The position numbers and the translations under genes were made by a program. A stretch of DNA of 64,000 nucleotides from Terriglobia bacterium (GTDB lineage Bacteria; Acidobacteriota; Terriglobia; Bryobacterales; Bryobacteraceae), in the NCBI GenBank assembly GCA_020073305.1, contig JAIQFK010000004.1, forward strand, positions 186,001 through 250,000. Direction: 5' to 3'. The notes beneath the pieces were generated by a model, which saw only the letters and a program-made list of their open reading frames with translations, searched no databases and was not told the origin of the DNA. Each line of letters begins with the position of its first letter. Position 1 is the stretch's first letter. Of the stretch, positions 34,348 through 43,922 are shown piece by piece.

Positions 34348-35799
34348 CTACCTCCTGCGCCACCAGACCGCGAAGCCGGACGCGACCACGATCAGGGGCA
34401 GGAAGACCATACTCGAGTAGAACAGAACCGACATCTGGCGGCCGCTGATGTTCAGGCGGCGGTCTTCAGGGTCTTTGGGGCGAATCGAGATCAGATCTTC
34501 GTCGGAACTGAGCCAGTTCATCATGTTGAGAAACAGGTCGCGGTTTCCGTTGAAGCGCACAATGTTGTTGACCACCCAGTTGGAGCTTCCCACGACGACG
34601 AAGCGCCCTTCTTTACTCTTGTCGCCAGAATTGTTGTACGTGCCGGCGGCGGCGAGAGTCAGCGGCCCTTTCTTGTCGGTCTTGGGATCGATGCGAATCT
34701 CGGCGGAATTGATCCTGGTAGTGGCAAAACTATTGGCGCCCGTCGCGAACAGTTTCTCGGCAGTGCCCTTGTCCGGCGACTTGACCTCGAGCGTGCGCGT
34801 GAGCGGGAACGCGGTGGCGGTTTCCTTGAGATCGCGCACGATCGGCTGGGTCTCGTAACTCGTCACCAGCGGGACTTCAGGGCCAAGGTTGAAGAGCTGC
34901 CCGATGCCGCTCGTGTCCAGGGCGAGATCCTTGTTCAGCGTCACGCCCCAGGTCTGGATGACGGCGGCCAGCGCCGCATTGGCGGAAGTCTCTTCCCGGC
35001 CGAGCCGCAGCGGCGGATCGATCAGAAAGAGTGCGCGCCCGCCGTTTTCCACGTAGGCCTTGATGGCATCGACGGCCGGCTGCGTGTAGTCGTACTTGGG
35101 TCCGGCGACAACCAGAACGGTGCAATCCGACGGCACCTGGGGTTTGGCGGCATTGGCTGGAGGTGGTGTGGCGGGCTGGCCCAGTTTCACCGCTTCCGGC
35201 GTGGCAGCGGACCCGGCCTGGAGCAGGGAAATCGTGCGCGTTTTGTAGTTGTTCTTATCGAGTGCTTCCTTGGCGGAGGAATACCCCGTGCGACCGCTGT
35301 CGTCCAGACTGTGCTCGCCGCTGCCGCTCACAAAGCAGACATTGCGCTCGCCGCTTTTGAGCGAGCGAATCAGCGCGCCGGTGATCTCTTCTTCGGTAAG
35401 ACTCTTAGCTTCTTCCTTGCGGAGGCCGCTGTCGATGTAGATGGTGCCATAAGTCCGCACGCCCGCGGCTTTGGCAAGTTGCGGCTTCTTATCGGGGTCG
35501 ACGTAATCGATGCGCAGCCTGGTGGATAGATTGCTGTAACGATCCAGAAGGTCGCGGGCGCGTCCGAACTCGGTCGCCTTGTCGAAGTAAGTGACCTTCA
35601 CATCGCGGTTCAGGCCTTTGACGACCTTGACGGTTTGTTCAGACAGGCTGAACCGCTTATTCGACGTGGCATCGTAGGACTTGTTGTGCCGGTTCGCCAG
35701 CCAGTTTGTGGCGCCCAAGATGGCGATGATGAGAACAAGATAAGTGAACAAATACGCGCCGTAGCGGGTTTGCCTTGCTTTCAACCACTCGGTATTCAT
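34348..35799 (-). CDS. GldG-family ABC transporter accessory protein
   Basis: Protein of 483 residues with a membrane helix near each end (YLFTYLVLIIAILGATNWLA; FYSSMVFLPLIVVASGFAVW) and a large periplasmic middle part. The middle contains a region like ABC_transp_aux (VTYFDKATEFGRARDLLDRYS; VENGGRALFLIDPPLRLG). It begins directly after the permease stop (TAA then ATG). In Flavobacteria GldG works with GldA and GldF in gliding, but such sets are widespread in non-gliding bacteria, so motility should not be assumed. Confidence 0.85.
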   Translation of the reverse strand: MNTEWLKARQTRYGAYLFTYLVLIIAILGATNWLANRHNKSYDATSNKRFSLSEQTVKVVKGLNRDVKVTYFDKATEFGRARDLLDRYSNLSTRLRIDYVDPDKKPQLAKAAGVRTYGTIYIDSGLRKEEAKSLTEEEITGALIRSLKSGERNVCFVSGSGEHSLDDSGRTGYSSAKEALDKNNYKTRTISLLQAGSAATPEAVKLGQPATPPPANAAKPQVPSDCTVLVVAGPKYDYTQPAVDAIKAYVENGGRALFLIDPPLRLGREETSANAALAAVIQTWGVTLNKDLALDTSGIGQLFNLGPEVPLVTSYETQPIVRDLKETATAFPLTRTLEVKSPDKGTAEKLFATGANSFATTRINSAEIRIDPKTDKKGPLTLAAAGTYNNSGDKSKEGRFVVVGSSNWVVNNIVRFNGNRDLFLNMMNWLSSDEDLISIRPKDPEDRRLNISGRQMSVLFYSSMVFLPLIVVASGFAVWWRRR

Positions 35800-36567
35800 T
35801 TATGACCTCCACCGCAAGGATTCCACCGATCGGGAGGTGAGGAAAAGACCGAAGAAGATCATGGAAAGATAGAAAATAACGTCTTTGGAATCGATCACGC
35901 CCTTCGCGAACGGCTCGAAGTGCGTAACCACGGAAAGATACGAAATGACCTTGGCCCAGGCCGACTGATCATAGGCGCTGACCCAATCGAGCACCCACAG
36001 CATCAGGCACACGGCGAACGTGGCGCCGCCGGCGACGATCTGGTTGCGCGTCATCGTGGAAATGAAGATCCCGATGGCCAGCAGGCACCCGCCTTGCAGC
36101 ATCAGCCCCAGGTAACCCACCAGGATGGGTTTCCAGTCCGGCCGTCCGAACGCAAACAGGAGCCCCATGTTGATTCCGGATATTCCCAGGATGGCCGCGT
36201 AAAGCACCAGAGCCGCCAGCCACTTGCCCAGCACGATTTCGAGATCGCGAACCGGCGATGTCATGAGCAGTTCGATGGTGCCGGAGCGCTGCTCTTCGGC
36301 GTACAGCCGCATCGTGATCATGGGGATCAGGAACAGGCCGATCACGCTGGCATTGGTGAGCAGCGGCCGGATCACGTATTCGTTCACGTCCATCGGCATG
36401 CCGCGGCCCATCATTTGCATCTGCATGCCTTGCAGCACGAAAAACCGGGTGGCGCTATAGAAGAAGAACCCGAAAATCACCGCGAAGATGGTCAGCAGCA
36501 GATACGCGATGGGGGAGGCGAAGTAACTCTTCATCTCCTTCGTAAAGATCACGATTACGTTTCTCAT
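35800..36567 (-). CDS. ABC transporter permease (GldF/ABC-2 type)
   Basis: Inner-membrane permease of 255 residues with six predicted helices, starting MRNVIVIFTKEMKSYFASPIAY, a hallmark of ABC-2 permeases next to GldG-like genes. It contains RSGTIELLMTSPVRD, the segment that contacts the ATPase. The ATG at 36567 lies two bases after the ATPase stop. A longer frame reaching 36684 is out of character and overlaps the ATPase gene. Confidence 0.9.
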   Translation of the reverse strand: MRNVIVIFTKEMKSYFASPIAYLLLTIFAVIFGFFFYSATRFFVLQGMQMQMMGRGMPMDVNEYVIRPLLTNASVIGLFLIPMITMRLYAEEQRSGTIELLMTSPVRDLEIVLGKWLAALVLYAAILGISGINMGLLFAFGRPDWKPILVGYLGLMLQGGCLLAIGIFISTMTRNQIVAGGATFAVCLMLWVLDWVSAYDQSAWAKVISYLSVVTHFEPFAKGVIDSKDVIFYLSMIFFGLFLTSRSVESLRWRS

Positions 36568-36569
36568 CG

Positions 36570-37556
36570 CTACGCCTTGACCTCCTCTTTCTTTTCCACC
36601 GGTTCCCCCTTTTCGGCCGCGGTCAGTTGCAGGAAGATGTCTTCGAGGCTCAGTCCCACCGGACGCAGTTCGTTCAAGTCCCAACCCGCGCCCACCACGG
36701 CCCGCGCCAGTTCGGCGCGAATGGAGCGGCCTTGCAGGCTTTCGACTTCAAACGAGCAGCGGTTGTCCTTGGTGTCCTTTAGGACCACGTGGCTGACGCC
36801 GACAACCTGTTCCAGGCGTTGCCGCACCTCGGCGTGGTTCAAAGCGCCGTTCACGCACAGGATCTCGAGCGCCACCTGCTCGGAGCCACGCAGCCGGTTG
36901 GTGAGGTTCGTGACCGTATCCTGCGCCACCAGCTTCCCCTGGTTGATGATGATGACGCGTTCGCAGGAGTGTTCCACCTCGGAAAGAATGTGCGTGCTGA
37001 GAATGATGGTGTGATCGCCCGCCAGGCTGCGGATCAACTCTCGCGTCTCAATGATTTGTTTGGGGTCAAGCCCGGAAGTCGGCTCGTCAAGGACCAGGAC
37101 GTCGGGATTGTGCAGGATGGCCTGGGCCAGGCCCACGCGCTGACGGTAGCCTTTTGAAAGCTTGCCAATCAGCTTCATTCTTACGTCGCTGATGGCGCAA
37201 CGATCACACACCTCATTGACTCGCTTGGGGACATCCGCCGACGACAGACCCTTCAGCCGGCCCACGAAGGAGAGATATTCGCCGACCTCCATGTCCGGGT
37301 AAAGTGGCGGCGTTTCAGGGAGATATCCAATCCGTTTCTTCACTTCCAGCGGTTGCTCGAGCACGTCGAAGCCGGCTATTTGAGCGCTGCCGGCCGTGGG
37401 AGGCAGAAAACAGGTCAGGACGCGCATCGTGGTGGTTTTCCCGGCGCCGTTAGGGCCAAGAAAACCAACGATTTGCCCTTTCTCCACCTCGAAGGAGATG
37501 TCATCGACGGCGAGCGTGCGGGCGTAACGCTTCGTCAAACCTTCGACTTTGATCAT
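36570..37556 (-). CDS. ABC transporter ATP-binding protein (GldA-like)
   Basis: ATPase of 328 residues that powers the permease encoded next. Walker A GPNGAGKTTT, signature LSKGYRQRVGLAQA, Walker B VLVLDEPTSGLDP and the switch His (STHIL) are all present. The ~100-residue C-terminal extension resembles DUF4162-type tails and ends in a Lys/Glu-rich segment. It is first of four genes (ATPase, permease, GldG-like, DUF4340) with 0-3 bases between them, so they should be one operon. The promoter would be in the 182 bases shared with the glycosyltransferase gene. Confidence 0.93.
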   Translation of the reverse strand: MIKVEGLTKRYARTLAVDDISFEVEKGQIVGFLGPNGAGKTTTMRVLTCFLPPTAGSAQIAGFDVLEQPLEVKKRIGYLPETPPLYPDMEVGEYLSFVGRLKGLSSADVPKRVNEVCDRCAISDVRMKLIGKLSKGYRQRVGLAQAILHNPDVLVLDEPTSGLDPKQIIETRELIRSLAGDHTIILSTHILSEVEHSCERVIIINQGKLVAQDTVTNLTNRLRGSEQVALEILCVNGALNHAEVRQRLEQVVGVSHVVLKDTKDNRCSFEVESLQGRSIRAELARAVVGAGWDLNELRPVGLSLEDIFLQLTAAEKGEPVEKKEEVKA

Positions 37557-37738
37557 AGTGAGTCACTTGCCGAAAACTGCGAACCTGCCGAAAAAAGGCA
37601 TCAGGGAGATGCCGGAAAGGCGACAGTCGCCGAATTAAATATTAGATTTTATGATAGGGACGGCCGGCGAGGGTTGTCAAATCAGGTGGGGCGGCTGAGT
37701 CGAATGAGAGCTTTGCTTCTGGAATCCCACTAGCCCAG

Positions 37739-39568
37739 TTGTATATCCTGTTCTGGATAACGTCGCAGGCCGACCGGTGGGTGGCGGGATGCCTGGTCCC
37801 GCTTGCGCTCTGGGTGCTCTTAAACGGCCTGGACGATCTTGTGATTGACGTCGCCTGTGCCTGCTCCTGGCTGGCGGCGAAGTTCTCCCGGCGCGCGCAG
37901 TTCCACCGCCCCTCGGAATCGGAACTGGATGCCGTGCCGCAGAGGCGCATCGCCGTTTTCGTGCCGCTGTGGAAAGAGCACCGCGTGATCCAGAAAATGG
38001 TGGAGCACAATATCGCCGCCAACCATTACCGGAACTGGGACATTTTCATCGGCGCCTATCCGAACGACGCCCCCACTCTTGCAGCCATCCGCGAAGCCAG
38101 CAAGCAGGTCAAGAACGTCCACCTGGCGGTTTGCCCGCACGATGGCCCCACCTCGAAAGCCGACAATCTCAACTGGATCTACCAGCGGATGCTCCTCATG
38201 GAGGACGAAGAAGGCATCCACTTCGACATCATCATGACCCACGATGCCGAAGACATCATTCATCCGGATTCTCTCCGGTGGATCAACTACTTCGCTGAAA
38301 AATACGACATGGTGCAGATTCCCGTGCTGGCGCTGCCCACGCCTGTGATGGAGCTGACGCACGGCGTCTACTGCGACGAGTTCGCTGAATTTCAGATGAA
38401 GGACCTGCGCGCGCGCCAGGTGCTGGGCGGCTTCATCCCTTCCTGCGGAGTCGGAACCGGCTTCAAGCGCGAGGCGCTCGAGCGTCTGGCGGCCGCGCAC
38501 TCCAACCGCATCTTCGAGCCGGTCTGTCTCACCGAGGATTACGAGAACGGGTTCCGCATGCACCGGCTGGGCTGCCCGCAGTTTTTCGTGCCGGTCTACC
38601 GCGGCGAACTGAGTTTCGTAGCCACGCGCGAGTACTTTCCGCGCAAGTTCAAAGCGGCGATCCGCCAGAAGACGCGGTGGATTATGGGCATTGCTTTGCA
38701 GTCGTGGCAGCGGCATGGCTGGCGCGATACCGCCACGCAGCTCTATTGGTTTTGGCGCGACCGTAAAGGCCTGGTCGGAAATCTGGCTGCGCCCCTTTCC
38801 AACGTGCTGTTCCTCTACGGAGCGTTGACCTGGCTGTGGAGCGGGTGGACGGGTGCGCCCTGGGGTCTCGCGCACGCAGCGCAAAACTCTCTGCTGCGTT
38901 ACGCATTTTTCGGCACGCTGGGGCTGCAGTTATTCCACATGGTGATTCGTGCGTTTTGCAGCGCACGGATTTATGGGTGGCGGTTTGCCTCTGGCGTGCC
39001 CGTTCGTGCCATCTGGGGAAACTGGATCAACTGTTTCGCCACGGTGATGGCGTACTATCGCTACTTTTCGGCGGTGGCGCGCGGGCGGCCGCTGGTGTGG
39101 CTGAAGACCGAGCACGCCTACCCCAGCCGCGCCGCACTGATCGAGAACAAGCAGAAGTTGGGTGAGGTGCTTGTGTGGTGCCAGTATCTAGCCCCGGAAG
39201 AACTCGACGCTGCGCTCGCGGCCAAACCGGCCGGTGTACGTCTGGGCGACTTTCTAGTGGAGCAGGGCAAGATCACTATAAGCGATCTTTACGAAGCTCT
39301 GAGCCTGCAGCAGAATGTGCCGTATGGGAAACCCGGCTCGGATACCATCTCCCGCCCCGTAACCCGCTCACTCCCAGCCGAAGTCGCCAAACGCTGGAAG
39401 GTGCTGCCCTACAAGGTGGCAGCGGGGCACCTGTTTGTCGCCGGGTCCGAGCTTCCGTCGGACGCCATGCAAGACGATCTGCGGAAATTCTCTTCGCTCG
39501 AGATTCGGTTCCATCTGGTGACGCCGGACGAGTTCGAAGAACTGGCGGAAGAGTACCTGCCACAATAG
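37739..39568 (+). CDS. GT2 glycosyltransferase (NfrB-like) fused to a MshEN-like c-di-GMP domain
   Basis: Membrane protein of 609 residues. An N-terminal helix precedes a GT2 domain with NLNWIYQR, HDAED (DxD-like) and QKTRWIMG (QxxRW), typical of processive or NfrB-type transferases; further helices follow (~335-440). The C-terminal ~130 residues carry two motifs of MshEN type: KLGEVLVWCQYLAPEELDAAL (from 473) and RLGDFLVEQGKITISDLYEAL (from 501), the latter a near-perfect RLGxxL match. MshEN domains of this type are known c-di-GMP receptors. The first possible start is TTG 37739. An exopolysaccharide role is inferred. Confidence 0.85.
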   Translation: MYILFWITSQADRWVAGCLVPLALWVLLNGLDDLVIDVACACSWLAAKFSRRAQFHRPSESELDAVPQRRIAVFVPLWKEHRVIQKMVEHNIAANHYRNWDIFIGAYPNDAPTLAAIREASKQVKNVHLAVCPHDGPTSKADNLNWIYQRMLLMEDEEGIHFDIIMTHDAEDIIHPDSLRWINYFAEKYDMVQIPVLALPTPVMELTHGVYCDEFAEFQMKDLRARQVLGGFIPSCGVGTGFKREALERLAAAHSNRIFEPVCLTEDYENGFRMHRLGCPQFFVPVYRGELSFVATREYFPRKFKAAIRQKTRWIMGIALQSWQRHGWRDTATQLYWFWRDRKGLVGNLAAPLSNVLFLYGALTWLWSGWTGAPWGLAHAAQNSLLRYAFFGTLGLQLFHMVIRAFCSARIYGWRFASGVPVRAIWGNWINCFATVMAYYRYFSAVARGRPLVWLKTEHAYPSRAALIENKQKLGEVLVWCQYLAPEELDAALAAKPAGVRLGDFLVEQGKITISDLYEALSLQQNVPYGKPGSDTISRPVTRSLPAEVAKRWKVLPYKVAAGHLFVAGSELPSDAMQDDLRKFSSLEIRFHLVTPDEFEELAEEYLPQ

Positions 39569-39571
39569 CCG

Positions 39572-40552
39572 TTACCACTTAACCAGTTCCACTCTGCGAT
39601 TTTTTGCCCGGCCTTCTTCCGACTCGTTTGACGCCACGGGTGCGTAAAGCCCGCATCCGAACGAATCCAGGCGCCCCGCGGCGACTCCGAATTTGGAAGT
39701 CAGCTCTCGAACCACGTTCGCGGCGCGACGCCGGCTCAGTTCGAGGTTGTAATCCGGCTTGCCCTGATTATCCGTGTGGCCCACGATATGGAGCTTGAGC
39801 TGGAGGTTGGCCGTCATGAGTTTGGCGATCTCCTGGAGGGTAGGCTGGGAATCCCCCCGGATGCTGTCTTTGTCCGTGTCGAAATAAATGCCGTAGAGGG
39901 CCACCTTGCCGGCATCGGAGAGAGAATGCGACATCTCGTCGGCATTCACGAACGTCATTTTCTCTTCCATATGTTCCGGGGCGATGACCACCAGTTGCGC
40001 GATGGCACGATCCTTCTGCACCATGCCGTTGAGCCGCTCTGGAATTACGCCGTCCTTATAGACGGTGACAAAGACGTAGTAGTAGGTGGGCTTGGGGTCC
40101 TTCGAACGGCCGACGAGAAGACGTTCCTGCGCTTCGTTGTAGGCAAGGATCTGGCCGATCTGATCCTGGTCGGAGATCTCATTCAGAGTGGGACCGAACC
40201 AGCCTCTATCCGCAACCCCTTTCTCGTACAGAGTCGTCAAACCCAGCCGCTGAAACTCGAGCTTGTAGTTGCGAAGTAGTTCGGTCGCTGAGCGGCCGGA
40301 CGGGGCGAGGTAGGTGTAGCGGCTAACCAGGCCCTCAGCCTTGAGGCTCTTTCCGTAGGCGGGCGGAGATAGTTGCGAAGGCGGGGCAAGCGGCAGAAGA
40401 AACTCATCAAACTGCGCGGCGCGATAGCCGATGATTTCACTGCCCTCGTACCGCTTCATGCCCGGCGGATCCTTCGAGCCAGGGATATCCGCCGCAGGCG
40501 TGTGGACGACAAAAATCAGACAGAGAAGCGTTAGGCGATGAGTCAAGGTCAC
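39572..40552 (-). CDS. OmpA-family peptidoglycan-associated protein
   Basis: Exported protein of 326 residues. The start is GTG 40552, which has GGAG six bases upstream and gives a direct signal peptide (RLTLLCLIFVVHTPAA); a longer frame to 40618 is less likely. The middle region is of unknown fold. The C-terminal ~100 residues form an OmpA domain: YFDTDKDSI, then VGHTDNQGKPDYNLELSRRRA and RVELVKW at the end, with the Asp and Arg residues that bind peptidoglycan. It is convergent with the glycosyltransferase (three bases between stops) and divergent from the M28 peptidase. Confidence 0.85.
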   Translation of the reverse strand: MTLTHRLTLLCLIFVVHTPAADIPGSKDPPGMKRYEGSEIIGYRAAQFDEFLLPLAPPSQLSPPAYGKSLKAEGLVSRYTYLAPSGRSATELLRNYKLEFQRLGLTTLYEKGVADRGWFGPTLNEISDQDQIGQILAYNEAQERLLVGRSKDPKPTYYYVFVTVYKDGVIPERLNGMVQKDRAIAQLVVIAPEHMEEKMTFVNADEMSHSLSDAGKVALYGIYFDTDKDSIRGDSQPTLQEIAKLMTANLQLKLHIVGHTDNQGKPDYNLELSRRRAANVVRELTSKFGVAAGRLDSFGCGLYAPVASNESEEGRAKNRRVELVKW

Positions 40553-40659
40553 GAGTGGCTCCAGAATTTTTGGCCGATCAATGGCTAGGGATGCCAGTAT
40601 ACCGCGATAGTGCGGCACGCCTTATGTCCCCTGCGGTACACTCGACTCTTTCCGCCACT

Positions 40660-42897
40660 ATGAAAAACTTCGCACGGCTTTTCGTGTGCTGCATCGGCTG
40701 GCTTTCCGCATCGCCGGCCGCGGATGCCCCCTCTTTGCAGGGTTTCTCGTCCGACTCGGCTACTTCGGAGCGGGCCTGGGAGGCCAAGTTCAAGGCCGTT
40801 CCCAGCGCAGACCGGTTGCGCGAGTATATGCAACGGCTCTCCGCGCGGCCTCACCATGTCGGCTCACCCTACGATAAGGACAACGCCGAGTGGATTCTCG
40901 CGAAATTCAAAGAGTGGGGGCTCGACGCGCAGATTGAAAATTTCGACGTGCTGTTCCCGACACCCCGTGAGCGAGCGGTCGAAATGATTGAGCCCACGCG
41001 TTTCGTTGCCAGGCTCGAAGAGCCGCCGGTTGCGGGCGACCCAACTTCGAATCAGAAACAAGAGCAGCTTCCCACTTACAACGCCTACTCGGTGGATGGC
41101 GATGTCACGGCACCCCTGGTGTACGTAAACTACGGCATTCCCGCCGACTACGAGAAACTCGACCGGCTGGGAATTTCCGTGAAGGGCGCCATTGTCATTG
41201 CGCGGTACGGCGCATCATGGCGGGGGATCAAGCCGAAAGTGGCGGCGGAGCACGGCGCAGTGGGCTGCATTATTTACTCCGATCCGCACGAAGACGGCTA
41301 TTTCCAGGGTGACGTTTTTCCCCAGGGCGCGTGGCGGCCGCTCTATGGCGCACAACGGGGCAGCGTGATGGACATGCCGCTCTATCCCGGAGATCCTCTG
41401 ACACCCGGCGTTGGAGCAACAGAAGGCGCAACGCGGTTGGCCATCAACGAGGCGAAAACCATCACCAAAATTCCGGTGCTGCCAATCTCCTACGGCGACG
41501 CGCAACCGCTGCTGGCCGCGCTCAGGGGTGTGGTCGCGCCGGGAGACTGGCGCGGAGCGCTGCCTATCACTTATCACACAGGGCCTGGGCCGGCGAAGGT
41601 GCATTTGAAAGTGGCTTCGAACTGGGACACCAAGCGGCTCTATGATGTGATCGCGCGTATTCCGGGAAAAGAGGAATCTAATCTGTGGATCGTGCGCGGC
41701 AATCATCACGACGCGTGGGTCAATGGCGCCGAAGATCCGGTCTCGGCCGCCATTGCGGAGATGGAGGAAGCGCGCGGCCTCGCGGAGCTGGTGAAGCAGG
41801 GCTGGCAGCCGAAGCGCACCATCATCTACTGCGTGTGGGATGGCGAGGAGGAAGGGCTGCTCGGTTCCACGGAATGGGCGGAAGCGCACGCCGATGAACT
41901 TCGCCAGCATGCAGCCGTCTACATTAATACTGATGGCAACGGCCGCGGCTTTCTGCAGATGAGCGGTTCACACTCGCTCGAAAAGTTCATGAACGGCCTC
42001 GCTAAAGACATACAGGATCCCGAGAAGGACTACCCGGCCTGGAAACGGCTGCGGCTTGAGCGCATTGCGAACGCACCTGCCGAAGACCGGGGTAAAATCC
42101 GCGATCGCGCTGACTTGCGCCTGGGAGCTCTGGGCTCCGGTTCGGATTACACGGTGTTTCTGGATCACCTCGGCATTGCCTCGCTCGACCTGGGCTATGG
42201 CGGCGAGGATGGCGGCGGCATCTACCACTCCATCTACGATGATTTTTACTGGTACACGCACTACGCCGACACCGATTTCCGTTACGGGCGGGCGCTGGCG
42301 CAAACGGTCGGGTTGGCCGTGATGCGCCTGGCGGATGCGGATCTGCTGCCTTACGACTTCGCCGACTTCACCGACACCATTCAGCAGTACGTGGACGAGC
42401 TGGAGAAGCTTTGGAAGACGAAGAGCGACGAGATCAAGGAGAGCAACAGGGAAATCGAAGAGGGTGTTTACGTGGCGACCGCCGATCCAAAGAAGACGAT
42501 GGTGCCGCCGAAGATAGAAGAGGTTCCACCGTTTCTCAATTTTTCGCCGCTGCGCAACGCTCTGGAGAAATTGCAGCGCAGTAGCGAGCACTACGGCAAG
42601 GCCGTCGCGACGCTGAACCTGGGCCAGAAGCCGCTCGATGCGCTGAATCTGAAGCTGGCGCAGGCGGAGCGCGGTCTTACCCTGCCGGACGGTCTTCCCG
42701 GCCGCCCCTGGTTCCGGCACCAGATCTATGCACCCGGAATGTACACGGGTTACGGCGTGAAGACCATTCCCGGCGTGCGAGAGGCGATCGAGCAGAAGAA
42801 CTGGAAGCAAGCGGACGAGCAGATTGTCCGCGCAGGGCAGGTGCTGGAGAAGGAAGCGGCGGTGATTGAGGAAATCGCGGGAGAGATGGAGCGGTAG
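40660..42897 (+). CDS. Secreted M28 family metallopeptidase (glutamate carboxypeptidase II-like)
   Basis: Exported zinc peptidase of 745 residues. The ATG at 40660 gives a signal peptide (FARLFVCCIGWLSASPAA); an earlier frame start at 40555 overlaps the divergent gene. A PA domain lies near 120-270. The catalytic part shows NHHDAWVNGAEDP (Zn ligands), DGEEEGLLGS (Glu-Glu), NTDGNGRG and, late, GGIYHSIYDDF (final His ligand). A C-terminal helical transferrin-receptor-like dimerisation domain completes the GCPII architecture. A role in peptide scavenging is inferred. Confidence 0.92.
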   Translation: MKNFARLFVCCIGWLSASPAADAPSLQGFSSDSATSERAWEAKFKAVPSADRLREYMQRLSARPHHVGSPYDKDNAEWILAKFKEWGLDAQIENFDVLFPTPRERAVEMIEPTRFVARLEEPPVAGDPTSNQKQEQLPTYNAYSVDGDVTAPLVYVNYGIPADYEKLDRLGISVKGAIVIARYGASWRGIKPKVAAEHGAVGCIIYSDPHEDGYFQGDVFPQGAWRPLYGAQRGSVMDMPLYPGDPLTPGVGATEGATRLAINEAKTITKIPVLPISYGDAQPLLAALRGVVAPGDWRGALPITYHTGPGPAKVHLKVASNWDTKRLYDVIARIPGKEESNLWIVRGNHHDAWVNGAEDPVSAAIAEMEEARGLAELVKQGWQPKRTIIYCVWDGEEEGLLGSTEWAEAHADELRQHAAVYINTDGNGRGFLQMSGSHSLEKFMNGLAKDIQDPEKDYPAWKRLRLERIANAPAEDRGKIRDRADLRLGALGSGSDYTVFLDHLGIASLDLGYGGEDGGGIYHSIYDDFYWYTHYADTDFRYGRALAQTVGLAVMRLADADLLPYDFADFTDTIQQYVDELEKLWKTKSDEIKESNREIEEGVYVATADPKKTMVPPKIEEVPPFLNFSPLRNALEKLQRSSEHYGKAVATLNLGQKPLDALNLKLAQAERGLTLPDGLPGRPWFRHQIYAPGMYTGYGVKTIPGVREAIEQKNWKQADEQIVRAGQVLEKEAAVIEEIAGEMER

Positions 42898-42929
42898 GGG
42901 GAAAGCAGGCGCCAGGTGTTAGCGAGCGC

Positions 42930-43460
42930 CTACTCCAAAACCGACCGCACTGAAAGCTGGAATCCCGGAAGCAGTTCGCGGGCTTCCAGAGTGTCCTCGA
43001 TACCGAGAGTGCGGATCGTCTTGTCCGGCATGTGAACCTCGATCTGCCGGGAACGCGGGTAGACTACCCACACCACCGAGGTGCCTGCATTCAAGTACTG
43101 TTGGATCTTCTCGCGAAGATCGGCGGCATCGTCGCCGGGCGAGACAATCTCCACCGCCAGGTCCGGCCCGCCTTCGAAATACTCATCAGGGTTTTGAAGC
43201 CTTGACTTGCGCACGAAGGAAACGTCCGGGCCTCGGACGGTGTGTGGCGTAAGGCGGTAACCGGACTCGGTGAATACGCTGCCCAGGTCGTGCTTCGCGA
43301 CAAAGTCGCGGAGCGCCGAGCCGAGTCTTAACTGGCAGTCCCCGTGGCGTGGCTTCGGCGGCGGCATGACGATGAGCTCCCCTTCGTTCAGCTCGTGCTT
43401 CATGCCGTCATCGGGCAGGGCGGCGAATTCCTCAACAGACAAGACGGTCTTGGGCGTCAT
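42930..43460 (-). CDS. Uma2 family protein (PD-(D/E)XK nuclease-like, DUF820)
   Basis: Protein of 176 residues. It has the Uma2 pattern: HELNEGELIVMPPP, HGDCQLRLGSAL, PDVSFV, and the core GPDLAVEIVSPGDDAADLREK with the PD...ExVSP residues of a PD-(D/E)XK active site, then YLNAGTSVVWVVYP. These genes are very common in acidobacteria and cyanobacteria and their role is unknown. It follows the NTF2-like gene by 30 bases on the same strand. Confidence 0.88.
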   Translation of the reverse strand: MTPKTVLSVEEFAALPDDGMKHELNEGELIVMPPPKPRHGDCQLRLGSALRDFVAKHDLGSVFTESGYRLTPHTVRGPDVSFVRKSRLQNPDEYFEGGPDLAVEIVSPGDDAADLREKIQQYLNAGTSVVWVVYPRSRQIEVHMPDKTIRTLGIEDTLEARELLPGFQLSVRSVLE

Positions 43461-43490
43461 CGCGCGAGTCTACTCTTATCTTATCGAAGC

Positions 43491-43922
43491 CTACGTCGGT
43501 GGTGCGAAGAGGCTCAGAGGGGCGAGCGATGTGACCTTCCATCTCTTTTTTTCGCGTTCAAGGCGGCACTTCACGATTTCGCGTCTGCGCACGAGCGGGC
43601 CGCTTTCCGCTCGCGAGCGAATCTGCACAATCCAGTCCACCGCCACCCTTCGCGTGCGATCGTCGCCCTCATCGGTGATGACATCGATCGCCGACGTGAT
43701 TTCATTTTGTTCAGTGAGCGCAAGGATGTTGCTGGCGAACTGCTCGTAATCGGGCATTGAATGATCGAAGTGACCGAGAAAGGCCAGCCCATTCCCCTCG
43801 CTGAGAGCCGATGCCAGGGCCGTGAAGAGCTCGAGGACTTCTTGCTCGGTTGTGGCCAGCAAGGGCGCGGCAAGCGCCATCAGAAGCGTCCGGCGTGCGA
43901 TTTCAGGTGCGGTAGCTGGCAT
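43491..43922 (-). CDS. Small exported protein with NTF2/SnoaL-like features
   Basis: Protein of 143 residues. The N-terminus is Tat- or Sec-like (IARRTLLMALAAPLLATT). The rest (ELFTALASALSEGNGLAFL, then VAVDWIVQIRSR and VKCRLEREKKRWKVTSL) has the helix-then-curved-sheet pattern of NTF2-like proteins such as SnoaL or DUF4440. The ATG lies inside the last 20 bases of argJ, in another frame, so the two are probably translated in series. The ligand is unknown. Confidence 0.65.
   Translation of the reverse strand: MPATAPEIARRTLLMALAAPLLATTEQEVLELFTALASALSEGNGLAFLGHFDHSMPDYEQFASNILALTEQNEITSAIDVITDEGDDRTRRVAVDWIVQIRSRAESGPLVRRREIVKCRLEREKKRWKVTSLAPLSLFAPPT

Noticed and set aside
42907-42931. AGGCGC...GCGCCT inverted repeat between the M28 peptidase and Uma2 genes as a terminator
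   Set aside because: The 6-bp stem has a 13-base loop, overlaps the Uma2 stop codon and has no U-tract; too weak to call.
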